Below are positions 45,327 through 53,723 of a stretch of 64,000 nucleotides of DNA, piece after piece. The translations under genes and the position numbers were made by a program. How positions within the stretch are numbered: position 1 is the first letter of the stretch; each line of letters starts with the position of its first letter. The notes under the pieces were generated by a model. That model searched no databases and was not told where the DNA came from. It was given only the letters and a program-made list of their open reading frames with translations. Source of the DNA: Variovorax sp. N23 (lineage in GTDB: Bacteria; Pseudomonadota; Gammaproteobacteria; Burkholderiales; Burkholderiaceae_C); the NCBI RefSeq assembly GCF_025486315.1, contig NZ_JAOOPY010000018.1, forward strand, positions 1-64,000. The letters are read 5' to 3'.

Positions 45327-45405
45327 GTAAGGCTCAGGCTGTAGCCCGTGGCGCACGCGCATCCGACGGTGGTTCTTCCATCGGTCGCTTCCGCAAGGAG
45401 CATGC

Positions 45406-46299
45406 GTGTCCCGCCTTTCCACCCCTTCCCCGCAGCAACCCGACTTCTCGGGCCTCTGGATTCCTTTGATCACACCGTTTCGTGATCACGCTGTCGACTA
45501 CCCGGCCCTCGATGCATTGGTGCGCCATCTCGCGCCCACCGGCATTGTCGGCTTTGTCGTGTGCGGCTCGACCGGCGAGGCGGCCGCCCTCGAAGAAGCG
45601 GAGCAGCTGGCGGTGCTGGCCACCGTAGCCGACGCGGCTCCGGATGTGCCGCGGATCATGGGCATTTCCGGCAGCCACCTTGAGAAGACCCTGGCCTGGG
45701 TACGGCGCTTGACTGCCGAACCGCTGGCGGGGCTGCTGGTGCCGGCGCCCAGCTACATCCGCCCCACGCAGGAAGGACTACTGCTCTGGTTCCGTGCCAT
45801 CGCCGAAGCGAGCTCCCTGCCGATCCTGATCTACGACATCCCCTATCGCACGGGCGCGACGATGTCGACGGAGACCTTGCTCGCATTGGCCGCTCATCCG
45901 AAGATTCGCGCCGTGAAGGACTGCGGCGGCGATCCGTCTAAGACGCACGCACTGATCGTTGACCGCCGTCTGCAGGTTCTCGCGGGTGAAGACGCGCAGA
46001 TCTTCGCGACACTGGCCGAGGGCGGCGCAGGTGCCATCGCAGCCAGCGCACATCTGCACACAGCGCACTTCGTGCGACTGCTGCACCTGCTCACCGAAGG
46101 TCGGTTCGCCGATGCCCGCGAAATCTGGCGCTCGCTGCGCCCACTGATTGCGCTTTGCTTTGCAGAGCCCAACCCCGCACCCGTGAAGGCAATGCTGGCA
46201 CGCGGCGGCGCGCTGCACGATGAACTTCGCGCTCCCATGACGCCCGCCAGCGTGGCGCTGCGCGAACGTCTGCGCGTCGCCGTCGAATTGCTGGATTAG
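45406..46299 (+). CDS. Dihydrodipicolinate synthase/N-acetylneuraminate lyase family protein
   Basis: A 297-residue class I aldolase of the DapA/NAL family. Present are the GSTGE carboxylate-binding loop (GFVVCGSTGEAAAL), the Tyr in LIYDIPYRTG and the Schiff-base Lys in IRAVKDCGG. It starts with GTG, five bases after an AAGGAG ribosome site. Its codons look less GC-biased than those of its neighbours, and it is a plus-strand gene between moaD and moaE, which are normally adjacent, so it was probably inserted. Its stop overlaps the moaD stop by 4 bp. Whether it makes dihydrodipicolinate or cleaves another 2-oxo acid cannot be told. Confidence 0.87.
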   Translation: MSRLSTPSPQQPDFSGLWIPLITPFRDHAVDYPALDALVRHLAPTGIVGFVVCGSTGEAAALEEAEQLAVLATVADAAPDVPRIMGISGSHLEKTLAWVRRLTAEPLAGLLVPAPSYIRPTQEGLLLWFRAIAEASSLPILIYDIPYRTGATMSTETLLALAAHPKIRAVKDCGGDPSKTHALIVDRRLQVLAGEDAQIFATLAEGGAGAIAASAHLHTAHFVRLLHLLTEGRFADAREIWRSLRPLIALCFAEPNPAPVKAMLARGGALHDELRAPMTPASVALRERLRVAVELLD

Positions 46300-46544
46300 C
46301 CGCCGGTCACGGGCGGGAAAAAAGCCACCTCGCTGCCGTCGCGCAGCGCCGTCGACTCCGGGCGCATGACCTGGTCCATCGCCATGCGCACCGCCTTGCC
46401 GCGCGCCAGTGCGCCGGTATGCGGGCCGCCGCGGGCGATGAGTTCGTCGCGCAGTTCGGCTAGGGTGGCGGCTTTCGTGTCGACGCTTTCGCCGTTGCCG
46501 AGGGCCTCGCGCACGGAGGCGAAATAGCGGATGTCGATCTTCAT
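46296..46544 (-). CDS. moaD: Molybdopterin synthase sulfur-carrier subunit MoaD
   Basis: An 82-residue ubiquitin-fold protein that delivers sulfur to the MoaE active site as a C-terminal thiocarboxylate. The essential C-terminal Gly-Gly is present (VAFFPPVTGG). The N-terminal KIDIRYFASVREALG is typical. It begins 4 bp after the moeA stop, in the same operon. Its natural partner gene, moaE, lies 1.1 kb further on beyond the oppositely oriented DHDPS-like gene. Confidence 0.95.
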   Translation of the reverse strand: MKIDIRYFASVREALGNGESVDTKAATLAELRDELIARGGPHTGALARGKAVRMAMDQVMRPESTALRDGSEVAFFPPVTGG

Positions 46545-46548
46545 CGCG

Positions 46549-47796
46549 TCAAGCCAGCAGGGAGGCGAAGGAAATGAACTGCACGGTATCGCCCTTCCGG
46601 AAGGACTGCCCCGCCGGCGTGTCGATCACGCCGTCGCCCCAGACGGCCGAGGTGAGCACGCCGGAACTCTGGTTGGGGAACAGGTCGAGCCCGCCTGCGG
46701 CGTTGCGGCGCGCGCGCAGGAACTCGCGGCGGCGGTCGGCGCGCGGCCAGTCGAAGTCGGCGCGCATCGCGACCGGCTCCGGCGCGACCCGCGTGGCGCC
46801 CTGCAGCGTCAGCAGAAAGGGCCGCACCAGCAGCAGGAAGGTGAGGAAGCTCGACACCGGGTTGCCGGGTAGCCCGGTCACATGCGCGTTGCCGATGCGG
46901 CCGTAGGCGAAGGGCTTGCCGGGCTTCATCGAGAGCGACCACAGCTGCAGTTCGCCCAGCGCCTCGACGGCCGCCTTGATGTGGTCTTCCTCGCCGACCG
47001 ACACGCCGCCGGTGGTGACGATCAGGTCGTGGTGCTCGGCCGCGGTGCGCAGCGCGTCGATGGTGGCGTCGCGCCGGTCCGGCACGATGCCCAGGTCGCT
47101 CACGTCGCAGCCCAGGCGCGTGAGCAGGGCGCGCATGAAGAAGCGGTTGGAGTTGTAGATCGCGCCGGGCTTCATGGCCTCGGGCGCGACCTCGCCCGGC
47201 ATGACCAATTCGTCGCCGGTCGACAGCAGCACGACGCGCGGTCGGCGCGCGACCTGAAGGCGGTCGAAGCCGACGCTGGCGGCCAGGCCGAGCGCCGCAG
47301 GCGTCAGGCGCTCGCCGCGCGCCAGCACGACGTCGCCGGCGGCCACGTCCTCGCCGGCACGGCGGATCCACTGGCCGGCGGCCGGCACCATGTCGATGCG
47401 CACCCGACCGAGCGAGCCGTCTTCGGGCAGTGCGCCGGTGTCTTCCTGCATGACCACCGCGTCGGCGCCTTCGGGAATCTGCGCGCCGGTGAAGATGCGC
47501 GCCGCGGTGCCGGCCGCCAATGGCGTGCCGACGCTGCCCGCCGGAATGCGCTGCGCGACCGTCAGCACCGCCCCGGCCGTGGCGCAATCGGCCGCGCGCA
47601 CGGCGTAGCCGTCCATCGAGCTGTTGTCGCGCGGCGGCACGGTGAGGCCGGACTCCACGTCCTGCGCCAGCACGCGGCCATCGGCTTCGAAGGTCGACAC
47701 GCTTTCGTTGTCCAGCCGCGGCTCGGCCTTGGCGAGCAGGCTCGCCAAGGCCTCGTCCAGGGGCATCAGCGGAGGGCGTTCAGAGGGTCGGGACAT
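46549..47796 (-). CDS. moeA: Molybdopterin molybdenumtransferase MoeA
   Basis: This 415-residue enzyme inserts molybdate into adenylylated molybdopterin. Family marks are PPRDNSSMDGYAVRA, RIFTGAQIPEGADAVVMQED, VLLSTGDELV, the MoCF-domain segment VTTGGVSVGEEDH and KPGKPFAYG, then GLPGNPVSS. The start at 47796 (MSRPSERPP) overlaps the end of mobB by 17 bp. It lies in an operon running hom-thrC-mobB-moeA-moaD. Confidence 0.95.
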   Translation of the reverse strand: MSRPSERPPLMPLDEALASLLAKAEPRLDNESVSTFEADGRVLAQDVESGLTVPPRDNSSMDGYAVRAADCATAGAVLTVAQRIPAGSVGTPLAAGTAARIFTGAQIPEGADAVVMQEDTGALPEDGSLGRVRIDMVPAAGQWIRRAGEDVAAGDVVLARGERLTPAALGLAASVGFDRLQVARRPRVVLLSTGDELVMPGEVAPEAMKPGAIYNSNRFFMRALLTRLGCDVSDLGIVPDRRDATIDALRTAAEHHDLIVTTGGVSVGEEDHIKAAVEALGELQLWSLSMKPGKPFAYGRIGNAHVTGLPGNPVSSFLTFLLLVRPFLLTLQGATRVAPEPVAMRADFDWPRADRRREFLRARRNAAGGLDLFPNQSSGVLTSAVWGDGVIDTPAGQSFRKGDTVQFISFASLLA

Positions 47797-48334
47797 GGTC
47801 GTCGGCTCGGTATTCGAAACGATGGGCATTGTCGAGCAGCCACTGGCCGAGCGCATCGACGTCGTCGATATCGAACACCGGGATCAGGGTCGGCCGCGGC
47901 AAGTCGTTCGGGGTGTCGGTGGCCAGCGCGACGATGAAGGGGTCGTCGCCGTACTGCGCCGGCCGAGGCGGCTCGCCGGCAGCGGGCTCGCGCCAGATCT
48001 CGACCTTGTGCAGGTCGCTGTGCTTGAAGCCTTCCACCAGCACCCAGTCGACGCCGTCGTAGAGCTCGGCGATGAGGTGGTGCACCGACAGCTGGGCCGG
48101 CTGCTCGAACTCGCGCAGCAGCGCCAGCCGACGGTCGGACGCCACCACCACCTCGAAGGCACCCGCCTCCCGGTGGCGGTAGGTGTCCTTGCCGGGGTGG
48201 TCGATGTCGAACTTGTGGTGCGCATGCTTGACCACCGACACGCGCTGGCCCTGCAGGCGGAGCACGGGGATCAATCGCTCGACCAGGGTGGTCTTGCCTG
48301 CGCCGGAATAGCCGGCAAAGCCGATGACGTTCAT
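47780..48334 (-). CDS. mobB: Molybdopterin-guanine dinucleotide biosynthesis adaptor MobB
   Basis: A 184-residue GTP-binding protein that assists MobA in attaching GMP to molybdenum cofactor. The P-loop is GYSGAGKT (8-15); VVKHAHHKFDIDHPGKDTYRHREAGA and VLVEGFKHSD are diagnostic. It starts 17 bp after thrC and overlaps moeA by 17 bp. mobA is not in the window. Confidence 0.94.
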   Translation of the reverse strand: MNVIGFAGYSGAGKTTLVERLIPVLRLQGQRVSVVKHAHHKFDIDHPGKDTYRHREAGAFEVVVASDRRLALLREFEQPAQLSVHHLIAELYDGVDWVLVEGFKHSDLHKVEIWREPAAGEPPRPAQYGDDPFIVALATDTPNDLPRPTLIPVFDIDDVDALGQWLLDNAHRFEYRADDHVPTL

Positions 48335-48350
48335 GCGATGGTCGGCGAGG

Positions 48351-49850
48351 TCATTCGTCGCAGTGCTGCGCGATGTAGGCCTTGACGGCTTCCGCGTCGG
48401 CCGGGAGCTTGACGACGCGCTTGGGCAGCGCCTCGATGCCCTCGAAGCGGGCGGGCCGGTCGGGCTCATGGCCCAGCGCCTCGACGATGGTCGCCGCGAA
48501 CTTGATCGGCAGCGCGGTCTCGAGCACGACCATCGGCACGCCTGGCACGATGTGCTCGCGCGCCGCCTTCAGGCCATCGGCCGTGTGCGTGTCGATGAGC
48601 ACGGCGAAGCGCTTGTCGGTGTCGCGGATGGTGGCCAGGCGGTCGGCGTGCGTGCTGCGGCTGCTGACGAAGCCGAAGCGCGCCGCGGCCTGCGCGAAGA
48701 CCGGATCGGCGCTCAGGTCGAAGCGGCCGCTGCGGCCGAGTTCGTCCTGGAACAGCGCGCGGGTGCGGGCGCCGTCGCGGCCGAGCAGGTCGAACACGAA
48801 GCGCTCGAAGTTGCTGGCCTTGCTGATGTCCATCGACGGGCTCGATGTCTCGTGCGTGTCGGCCGCAGCCCGCACACGGTAGACGCCGGTACGGAAAAAT
48901 TCGTCGAGCACGTCGTTCTCGTTGGTGGCCACCACCAGCGTGCGGATCGGCAGGCCCATCATGCGGGCCACGTGGCCGGCGCAGACGTTGCCGAAGTTGC
49001 CCGAGGGCACGGTGAAGCTGACCTGCTTGTCGTCCTTGCCTTTCGTCGCTGGGCCGCCCCGAGACGAAAGAGCCCCCTCGGGGGGCAGCGAGGACACGCC
49101 AGTGCCGAGCGTGGGGGCCGGTGTCGCTTGAAAATATCCGGCGAAGTAATAGACGACCTGCGCCAGCAGGCGCGCCCAGTTGATCGAGTTGACCGTGCCG
49201 ATGCGGTACTTGCGCTTGAAGCCGAGGTCGTTCGACACGGCCTTCACGATGTCCTGGCAGTCGTCGAACACACCGGCGATCGCAATGTTGTGGATGTTGG
49301 CGTCCTGCAGGCTGAACATCTGCGCCTGCTGGAAAGGGCTCATGCGGCCGTCCGGCGAGGTCATGAAGACGCGCACGCCCTTCTTGCCGCGCATCGCATA
49401 CTCCGCCGCGCTGCCGGTATCGCCACTGGTCGCGCCCAGGATGTTGAGTTCTTCGCCGCGGCGGCCCAGTTCGTACTCGAACAGGTTGCCGAGCAATTGC
49501 ATCGCCATGTCCTTGAAGGCCAGCGTCGGGCCGTTCGACAGGCCCTCGAGGTACACGCCGTCTTCCAGTTCGCGCAGCGGCACGATCTCGTCGCTGCCGA
49601 AGACCTCGGCCGTGTAGGTCTTCGCGCACATCGCCTTCAGGTCGGCGGGCGGGATGTCGTCGATGTAGAGCGAGAGGATCTCGAAGGCCAGTTCGGCGTA
49701 GGGCAGCGTGCGCCACTTCGCGAGCATGGCGGCATCGACCTGCGGATAGTGCTCGGGCAGGTACAGGCCGCCATCGGGCGCGAGGCCCTCGAGCAGGATG
49801 TCGCAGAAGCGGCGGCGGTCGGGGTGGCCGCGGGTGGACAGGTAGCGCAT
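48351..49850 (-). CDS. thrC: Threonine synthase ThrC with a 27-residue insert
   Basis: This 499-residue PLP enzyme converts O-phosphohomoserine to threonine. The PLP lysine is K113 (TLAFKDMAMQL), and SGDTGSAAEYA and VPSGNFGNVCAGH hold phosphate- and cofactor-binding loops. Residues 245-271 (start APTLGTGVSS, end GGPATKG) are a 27-residue insert encoded by the repeat at 49038-49118. It falls between YYFAGYFQAT and DDKQVSFTVPSGNFGN, just before an active-site loop. The frame is open throughout, so the protein is probably functional. The start overlaps the hom stop by 1 bp (TGATG). Confidence 0.95.
   Translation of the reverse strand: MRYLSTRGHPDRRRFCDILLEGLAPDGGLYLPEHYPQVDAAMLAKWRTLPYAELAFEILSLYIDDIPPADLKAMCAKTYTAEVFGSDEIVPLRELEDGVYLEGLSNGPTLAFKDMAMQLLGNLFEYELGRRGEELNILGATSGDTGSAAEYAMRGKKGVRVFMTSPDGRMSPFQQAQMFSLQDANIHNIAIAGVFDDCQDIVKAVSNDLGFKRKYRIGTVNSINWARLLAQVVYYFAGYFQATPAPTLGTGVSSLPPEGALSSRGGPATKGKDDKQVSFTVPSGNFGNVCAGHVARMMGLPIRTLVVATNENDVLDEFFRTGVYRVRAAADTHETSSPSMDISKASNFERFVFDLLGRDGARTRALFQDELGRSGRFDLSADPVFAQAAARFGFVSSRSTHADRLATIRDTDKRFAVLIDTHTADGLKAAREHIVPGVPMVVLETALPIKFAATIVEALGHEPDRPARFEGIEALPKRVVKLPADAEAVKAYIAQHCDE
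49038..49118. repeat. 81-nt structured repeat inserted in frame in thrC
   Basis: The stem CTTTCGTC (49040-49047)/GACGAAAG (49063-49070) is perfect. It is followed by a CCCC-TCG-GGGG hairpin, GCAGCGAGGACACG, and GTGCCGAGCGTGGGGGC ending at 49118. It is closely similar along its length to the copy in moaE and gives the same peptide frame. The changed stem base is compensated on the other strand of the stem. Confidence 0.9.
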
Positions 49851-51199
49851 CAGGACAGCTCTTCCTTACGGATGCGAACGATCGGGGCCAGCACCGTCGG
49901 GAGCGCCTGGAGCTGCGCCATCGCGTCGTCGAGCGTGCCCTCGCGCGTGTCGTGCGTGAGGATGATGAGGTCGGTCTGCGGGATGCCACGCGTCCCATCC
50001 GGTCCGGTGCCTTCACCGCCGATTTCGTCGGCCTCGCGCTGCAGCACGGCGTCGATGCTGATGCCGGCGCCGGCCAGCAGGCCGGTGACCTTGGCCAACA
50101 CGCCGGCCTCGTCGGCCACGCGCAGGCGCAGGTAGTAGCTGGTGACCACCTCGCGCATCGGCACCACCTTCAGCCCGTCGCTCATGGCGTTGGGGTGGAA
50201 GGCCAGGTGCGGCACGCGGTGCGCCGCATCGGCGGTGTGCAGGCGCGTGATATCGACCAGGTCGGCAATGACGGCGCTGGCCGTCGGCTCGCTGCCGGCG
50301 CCCTTGCCGTAGTAGAGCGTGGTGCCCACGGCATCGCCGTGCACGACGACCGCGTTCATCGCGCCTTCGACATTGGCCAGCAGTCGCTTCGATGGCACGA
50401 GGGCGGGGTGCACGCGCAGCTCGATGCCGCCCTTCGCACGCTTCGTGACACCCAGTAGCTTGATCCGGTAGCCGAGCTGTTCGGCGTACTTGATGTCCTG
50501 CGCCGCGAGCTTCGTGATGCCCTCGACATGCGCCTTGTCGAACTGCACCGGGATGCCGAAGGCGATGGCGCTCATCAGCGTGACCTTGTGGGCGGCGTCG
50601 ACACCTTCGATGTCGAAGGTCGGGTCGGCTTCGGCATAGCCCAGGCGCTGCGCCTCCTTGAGCACGGTGGCGAAGTCGAGCCCCTTGTCGCGCATCTCGG
50701 ACAGGATGAAGTTGGTGGTGCCGTTGATGATGCCGGCGATCCACTGGATGCTGTTGGCCGTGAGGCCTTCGCGCAGCGCCTTGATGATCGGAATGCCGCC
50801 GGCCACGGCCGCCTCGAACGCGACCATCACGCCCTTCTGCTGGGCCGCCGCGAAGATCTCGGTGCCGTGCACCGCGAGCAGCGCCTTGTTGGCAGTCACG
50901 ACGTGCTTGCCGGCCGCGATGGCTTCCAGCACCAACTGCTTTGCGATGCCGTAGCCGCCGATCAGCTCGACGACGATGTCGATGTCGGGGTTGGCGATGA
51001 CGGCGCGCGCATCGGCCACCACCTGCACGCCCTCGCCCACGGCGGCTTGGGCCCGCGCGGTGTCGAGGTCGGCGACCATCGTGATCTCGATGCCGCGGCC
51101 GGCACGGCGCTTGATTTCTTCCTGGTTGCGGCGCAGGACGTTGAAGGTGCCGCTGCCGACGGTGCCGATGCCGAGCAGGCCTACTTGGATGGGTTTCAT
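49850..51199 (-). CDS. hom: Homoserine dehydrogenase
   Basis: This 449-residue enzyme reduces aspartate semialdehyde to homoserine, at the branch to threonine and methionine. The nucleotide-binding motif is GLLGIGTVGSG near the N-terminus; TANKALLAVHG, GGIPIIKALREGL and IINGTTNFILSEM are family signatures. A C-terminal ACT domain (about 360-449; SYYLRLRVADEAGVLAKV) allows threonine feedback. The region TGPDGTRGIPQTD within the ACT domain looks like a short lineage-specific extension. It is the first of the hom-thrC pair and lies 49 bp after alaA. Confidence 0.95.
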   Translation of the reverse strand: MKPIQVGLLGIGTVGSGTFNVLRRNQEEIKRRAGRGIEITMVADLDTARAQAAVGEGVQVVADARAVIANPDIDIVVELIGGYGIAKQLVLEAIAAGKHVVTANKALLAVHGTEIFAAAQQKGVMVAFEAAVAGGIPIIKALREGLTANSIQWIAGIINGTTNFILSEMRDKGLDFATVLKEAQRLGYAEADPTFDIEGVDAAHKVTLMSAIAFGIPVQFDKAHVEGITKLAAQDIKYAEQLGYRIKLLGVTKRAKGGIELRVHPALVPSKRLLANVEGAMNAVVVHGDAVGTTLYYGKGAGSEPTASAVIADLVDITRLHTADAAHRVPHLAFHPNAMSDGLKVVPMREVVTSYYLRLRVADEAGVLAKVTGLLAGAGISIDAVLQREADEIGGEGTGPDGTRGIPQTDLIILTHDTREGTLDDAMAQLQALPTVLAPIVRIRKEELS

Positions 51200-51248
51200 T
51201 CTTTGGAGAGTCAGGTCAGGAAAGCGTCGCGCCCGGATGGACACAGCG

Positions 51249-52472
51249 TCAGGCGTTGCGGTTGCGGTAGCGCTCGAGGAACTTCGCGATGCGGCCGATG
51301 GCCTCGCGCAGGTCGTCTTCATGCGGGAGGAACACGATGCGGAAGTGCTGGTGGTCCGGGAAGTTAAAGCCCGAGCCCTGCACCAGCATCACCCGCGTTT
51401 CGCGCAGCACCTGCATGAAGAATTCGCGGTCATCCGCGATGGGATACATCACCGGGTCGAGCTTCGGGAACATATAGAGCGCAGCCTCGGGCTTCACGCA
51501 GCTCACGCCGGGGATCGCGGTGATGAGTTCGTAGGCCAGGTCGCGCTGGCGGCGCAGCCGGCCGCCGGGCTTGACCAGGTCGTTGATGCTCTGGTAGCCG
51601 CCGAGTGCGGTCTGGATCGCCCACTGGCCCGGCACGTTGGAGCCGAGCTTCAGGTTGGCCAGCATGTTCAGGCCTTCGATGTAGTCGGCAGCGTCGGCCT
51701 TGGGGCCCGACACGATCATCCAGCCGGCGCGGTAGCCGCACGAACGGTACGCCTTCGACAGCGAGTTGAAGGTGAGCGTGAGCACGTCGGTCGACAGGCT
51801 CGCCATGGCCGTGTGCTTCGCATCCTCGTAGAGCACCTTGTCGTAGACCTCGTCGACCAGCAGCACGAGGTTGTGTTCCCGCGCGATCGCGACGATGCCG
51901 CGCAGCAGATCGTCGGGGTACAGCACGCCCGTCGGGTTGTTCGGGTTGATCACGACGATGCCGCGCGTGCGCGGCGTGATCTTGGCGCGGATGTCGGCCA
52001 GGCTCGGCAGCCAGTGGTTGTCTTCGTCGCAGAGGTAGTGCACCGGCCTGCCGCCGGACAGCGACACCGCCGCAGTCCACAGCGGGTAGTCGGGCATCGG
52101 CACGAGCAGCTCGTCGCCATCGTCGAGCAACGCGTTGGTCGCCATCACGATCAGCTCGCTCGCGCCGTTGCCCAGGTAGATGTCGTCGAGCGTCACGCCC
52201 TCGACGCCCTGCTGCTGCGTGTAGTGCATCACCGCCTTGCGCGCAGCGAAGATGCCCTTGCTGTCGGAATAGCCCGCCGAGTCCGGCAGGTTGCGGATCA
52301 TGTCCTGCTGGATTTCCTCGGGCGCATCGAAGCCGAACGGCGCCATGTTGCCGATGTTCAGCTTGATGATCTTCTGGCCGTCCTCTTCCATCTGGCGGGC
52401 GGCATCGACGATGGGCCCGCGCACGTCGTAGAGCACGTTGGCCAGCTTGGCCGATTTCTTGAGCTGCTTCAA
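51249..52472 (-). CDS. alaA: Glutamate-pyruvate (alanine) aminotransferase AlaA-like
   Basis: A 407-residue fold-type I PLP aminotransferase closely resembling E. coli AlaA along its whole length: YDVRGPIVDAARQMEE, LNIGNMAPFGFDAPEEI, VINPNNPTG. The PLP lysine is K240 (FNSLSKAYRSCGYRAGW). It makes alanine from pyruvate and glutamate; relatives also act on other 2-oxo acids. It stands first in the alaA-hom-thrC-mobB-moeA-moaD block, an order I recall from other Burkholderiales. Confidence 0.92.
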   Translation of the reverse strand: MKQLKKSAKLANVLYDVRGPIVDAARQMEEDGQKIIKLNIGNMAPFGFDAPEEIQQDMIRNLPDSAGYSDSKGIFAARKAVMHYTQQQGVEGVTLDDIYLGNGASELIVMATNALLDDGDELLVPMPDYPLWTAAVSLSGGRPVHYLCDEDNHWLPSLADIRAKITPRTRGIVVINPNNPTGVLYPDDLLRGIVAIAREHNLVLLVDEVYDKVLYEDAKHTAMASLSTDVLTLTFNSLSKAYRSCGYRAGWMIVSGPKADAADYIEGLNMLANLKLGSNVPGQWAIQTALGGYQSINDLVKPGGRLRRQRDLAYELITAIPGVSCVKPEAALYMFPKLDPVMYPIADDREFFMQVLRETRVMLVQGSGFNFPDHQHFRIVFLPHEDDLREAIGRIAKFLERYRNRNA

Positions 52473-52507
52473 AGTCCCTCCAGGGGGCGCCTACATAGGG
52501 GAAAACC

Positions 52508-52513
52508 TATAAT
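52508..52513 (+). promoter_or_regulatory. Possible -10 element before the Mth938-like gene
   Basis: TATAAT at 52508-52513 lies 26 bp before the start codon at 52540 in the 67-bp divergent gap with alaA. No good -35 hexamer is seen at normal spacing, so this is only a candidate. Confidence 0.4.
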
Positions 52514-52539
52514 TTGACCACAGTTCCCTTCCAGCGCCG

Positions 52540-52926
52540 ATGAAGCTCCAGCCCGACAAATCCAACGTCCAGACCCTCACCGCGCACGGTCCGGGGTGGG
52601 TGGCGATCAATCACGAGCGTGTCGAGCAGAGCGTCGTGCTGGGCTCGCGTGGCGAGCGCTTCGTCTGGAACTGCGCGAGCTTCGACGAACTCGGCCCCGA
52701 GCACTTCGCGCAACTGGCGGAAATCGGGGCCGAAACCGTGATCTTCGGCAGCGGCACCCGCATCCGGTTTCCGCAGCCCGCGTGGCTACGTCCGCTCATC
52801 GCGCAGCGCACCGGACTGGAAACGATGGACACCGCCGCGGCCTGCCGTACCTACAACATCCTCGCGGGCGAAGGCCGGCACGTCCTGGCGGCGCTGCTCG
52901 TCGAGCGTGCGAACGCTGGCGAATAG
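52540..52926 (+). CDS. Mth938-like domain (DUF498) protein
   Basis: A 128-residue single-domain protein of the Mth938/DUF498 family, whose mitochondrial relative (NDUFAF3) helps assemble complex I; the bacterial role is unsettled. Family features are GPGWVAINHERVEQSVVL, ETVIFGSGTRIRFP and the C-terminal GLETMDTAAACRTYNILAGEGR. It is divergent from alaA. A small hairpin GCTATTT/AAATAGC (52929-52949) follows its stop and may be a transcript end or a promoter region for the next gene. Confidence 0.88.
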   Translation: MKLQPDKSNVQTLTAHGPGWVAINHERVEQSVVLGSRGERFVWNCASFDELGPEHFAQLAEIGAETVIFGSGTRIRFPQPAWLRPLIAQRTGLETMDTAAACRTYNILAGEGRHVLAALLVERANAGE

Positions 52927-53052
52927 AGGCTATTTCGCGTTAAAATAGCGGGTTGCGAACCGGCGATCCGCCCTCAGTGAGCAACGACCAATCCTCCAAC
53001 GCTCCGGCTTGCAGCCGCAAGCGATTGGAACCCAACGGAGAAAACAAGTTTC

Positions 53053-53529
53053 ATGGCGATCGTTGTCAACAAACCCATCCCCGAATTCGAGTCCACCGCC
53101 ACCGGCGGTCTCAAGGTCTCGAACACCTCGCACCTCGGGCACGTTCTGGTGATGTATTTCTATCCGAAGGACAACACGCCAGGCTGCACCACCGAGGCGA
53201 TGCAGTTTCGCGATCGTTACAAGGATTTCGTGAAGGCCGGCGCCACCGTCTTCGGCGTGTCCCGCGACAACATGAAGTCGCACGACGAATTCAAGGCCAA
53301 GCTCGAGCTTCCCTTCGAGCTCATCGCAGACACCGAAGAAAAGATGTGCCATATGTTCGGCGTGGTCAAGAACAAGATCATGTACGGCAAGAAGGTCAAG
53401 GGCATCGAGCGCAGCACCTTCCTGATCGGTGCCGACGGCGTGCTGAAGGCCGAATGGCGCGGCCTCAAGGTGCCCGGCCATGTCGACGACGTGCTCAAGG
53501 CCGTCAAGACCCTCAAGAAGGAAGCCTGA
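53053..53529 (+). CDS. bcp: Peroxiredoxin of the PrxQ/Bcp group, lacking the usual resolving Cys
   Basis: This 158-residue thiol peroxidase reduces hydroperoxides. The peroxidatic Cys is C45 (KDNTPGCTTEAMQF), with the same numbering as E. coli Bcp. In most PrxQ proteins residue 50 is the resolving Cys; here it is Met50, and no other Cys follows, so the enzyme should work by a 1-Cys mechanism with an external reductant. The rest is standard (YFYPKDNTPG, FGVSRDN, ERSTFLIGADG). A good terminator follows about 130 bp after the stop. Confidence 0.93.
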   Translation: MAIVVNKPIPEFESTATGGLKVSNTSHLGHVLVMYFYPKDNTPGCTTEAMQFRDRYKDFVKAGATVFGVSRDNMKSHDEFKAKLELPFELIADTEEKMCHMFGVVKNKIMYGKKVKGIERSTFLIGADGVLKAEWRGLKVPGHVDDVLKAVKTLKKEA

Positions 53530-53656
53530 TCAGAGGCCCTGCGCCGTGCGGTTTCGCACAGGCCTGTTGGCGGCGCGCCACGCGCGCCGTACGCGACACG
53601 CACGATGTGCATAATGAACGCATGCCGTTGAGCTCCACGACCGCATCCATCGAACA

Positions 53657-53686
53657 AAGCCGCCCGGGTCTTCAGGCGGCTTTTTC
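53657..53686 (+). terminator. Intrinsic terminator
   Basis: AGCCGCC (53658-53664) and GGCGGCT (53675-53681) form a stem with a 10-nt loop followed by TTTTT. It lies between the peroxiredoxin and PIN-PhoH genes, about 40 bp before the latter, so it probably ends the peroxiredoxin transcript. The preceding bases (53530-53650) also hold a short GGCGCGC/GCGCGCC hairpin. Confidence 0.85.
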
Positions 53687-53723
53687 GTTTTCCGGCCCCT
53701 ACTTTTTGTGAGCACACCGCCCC

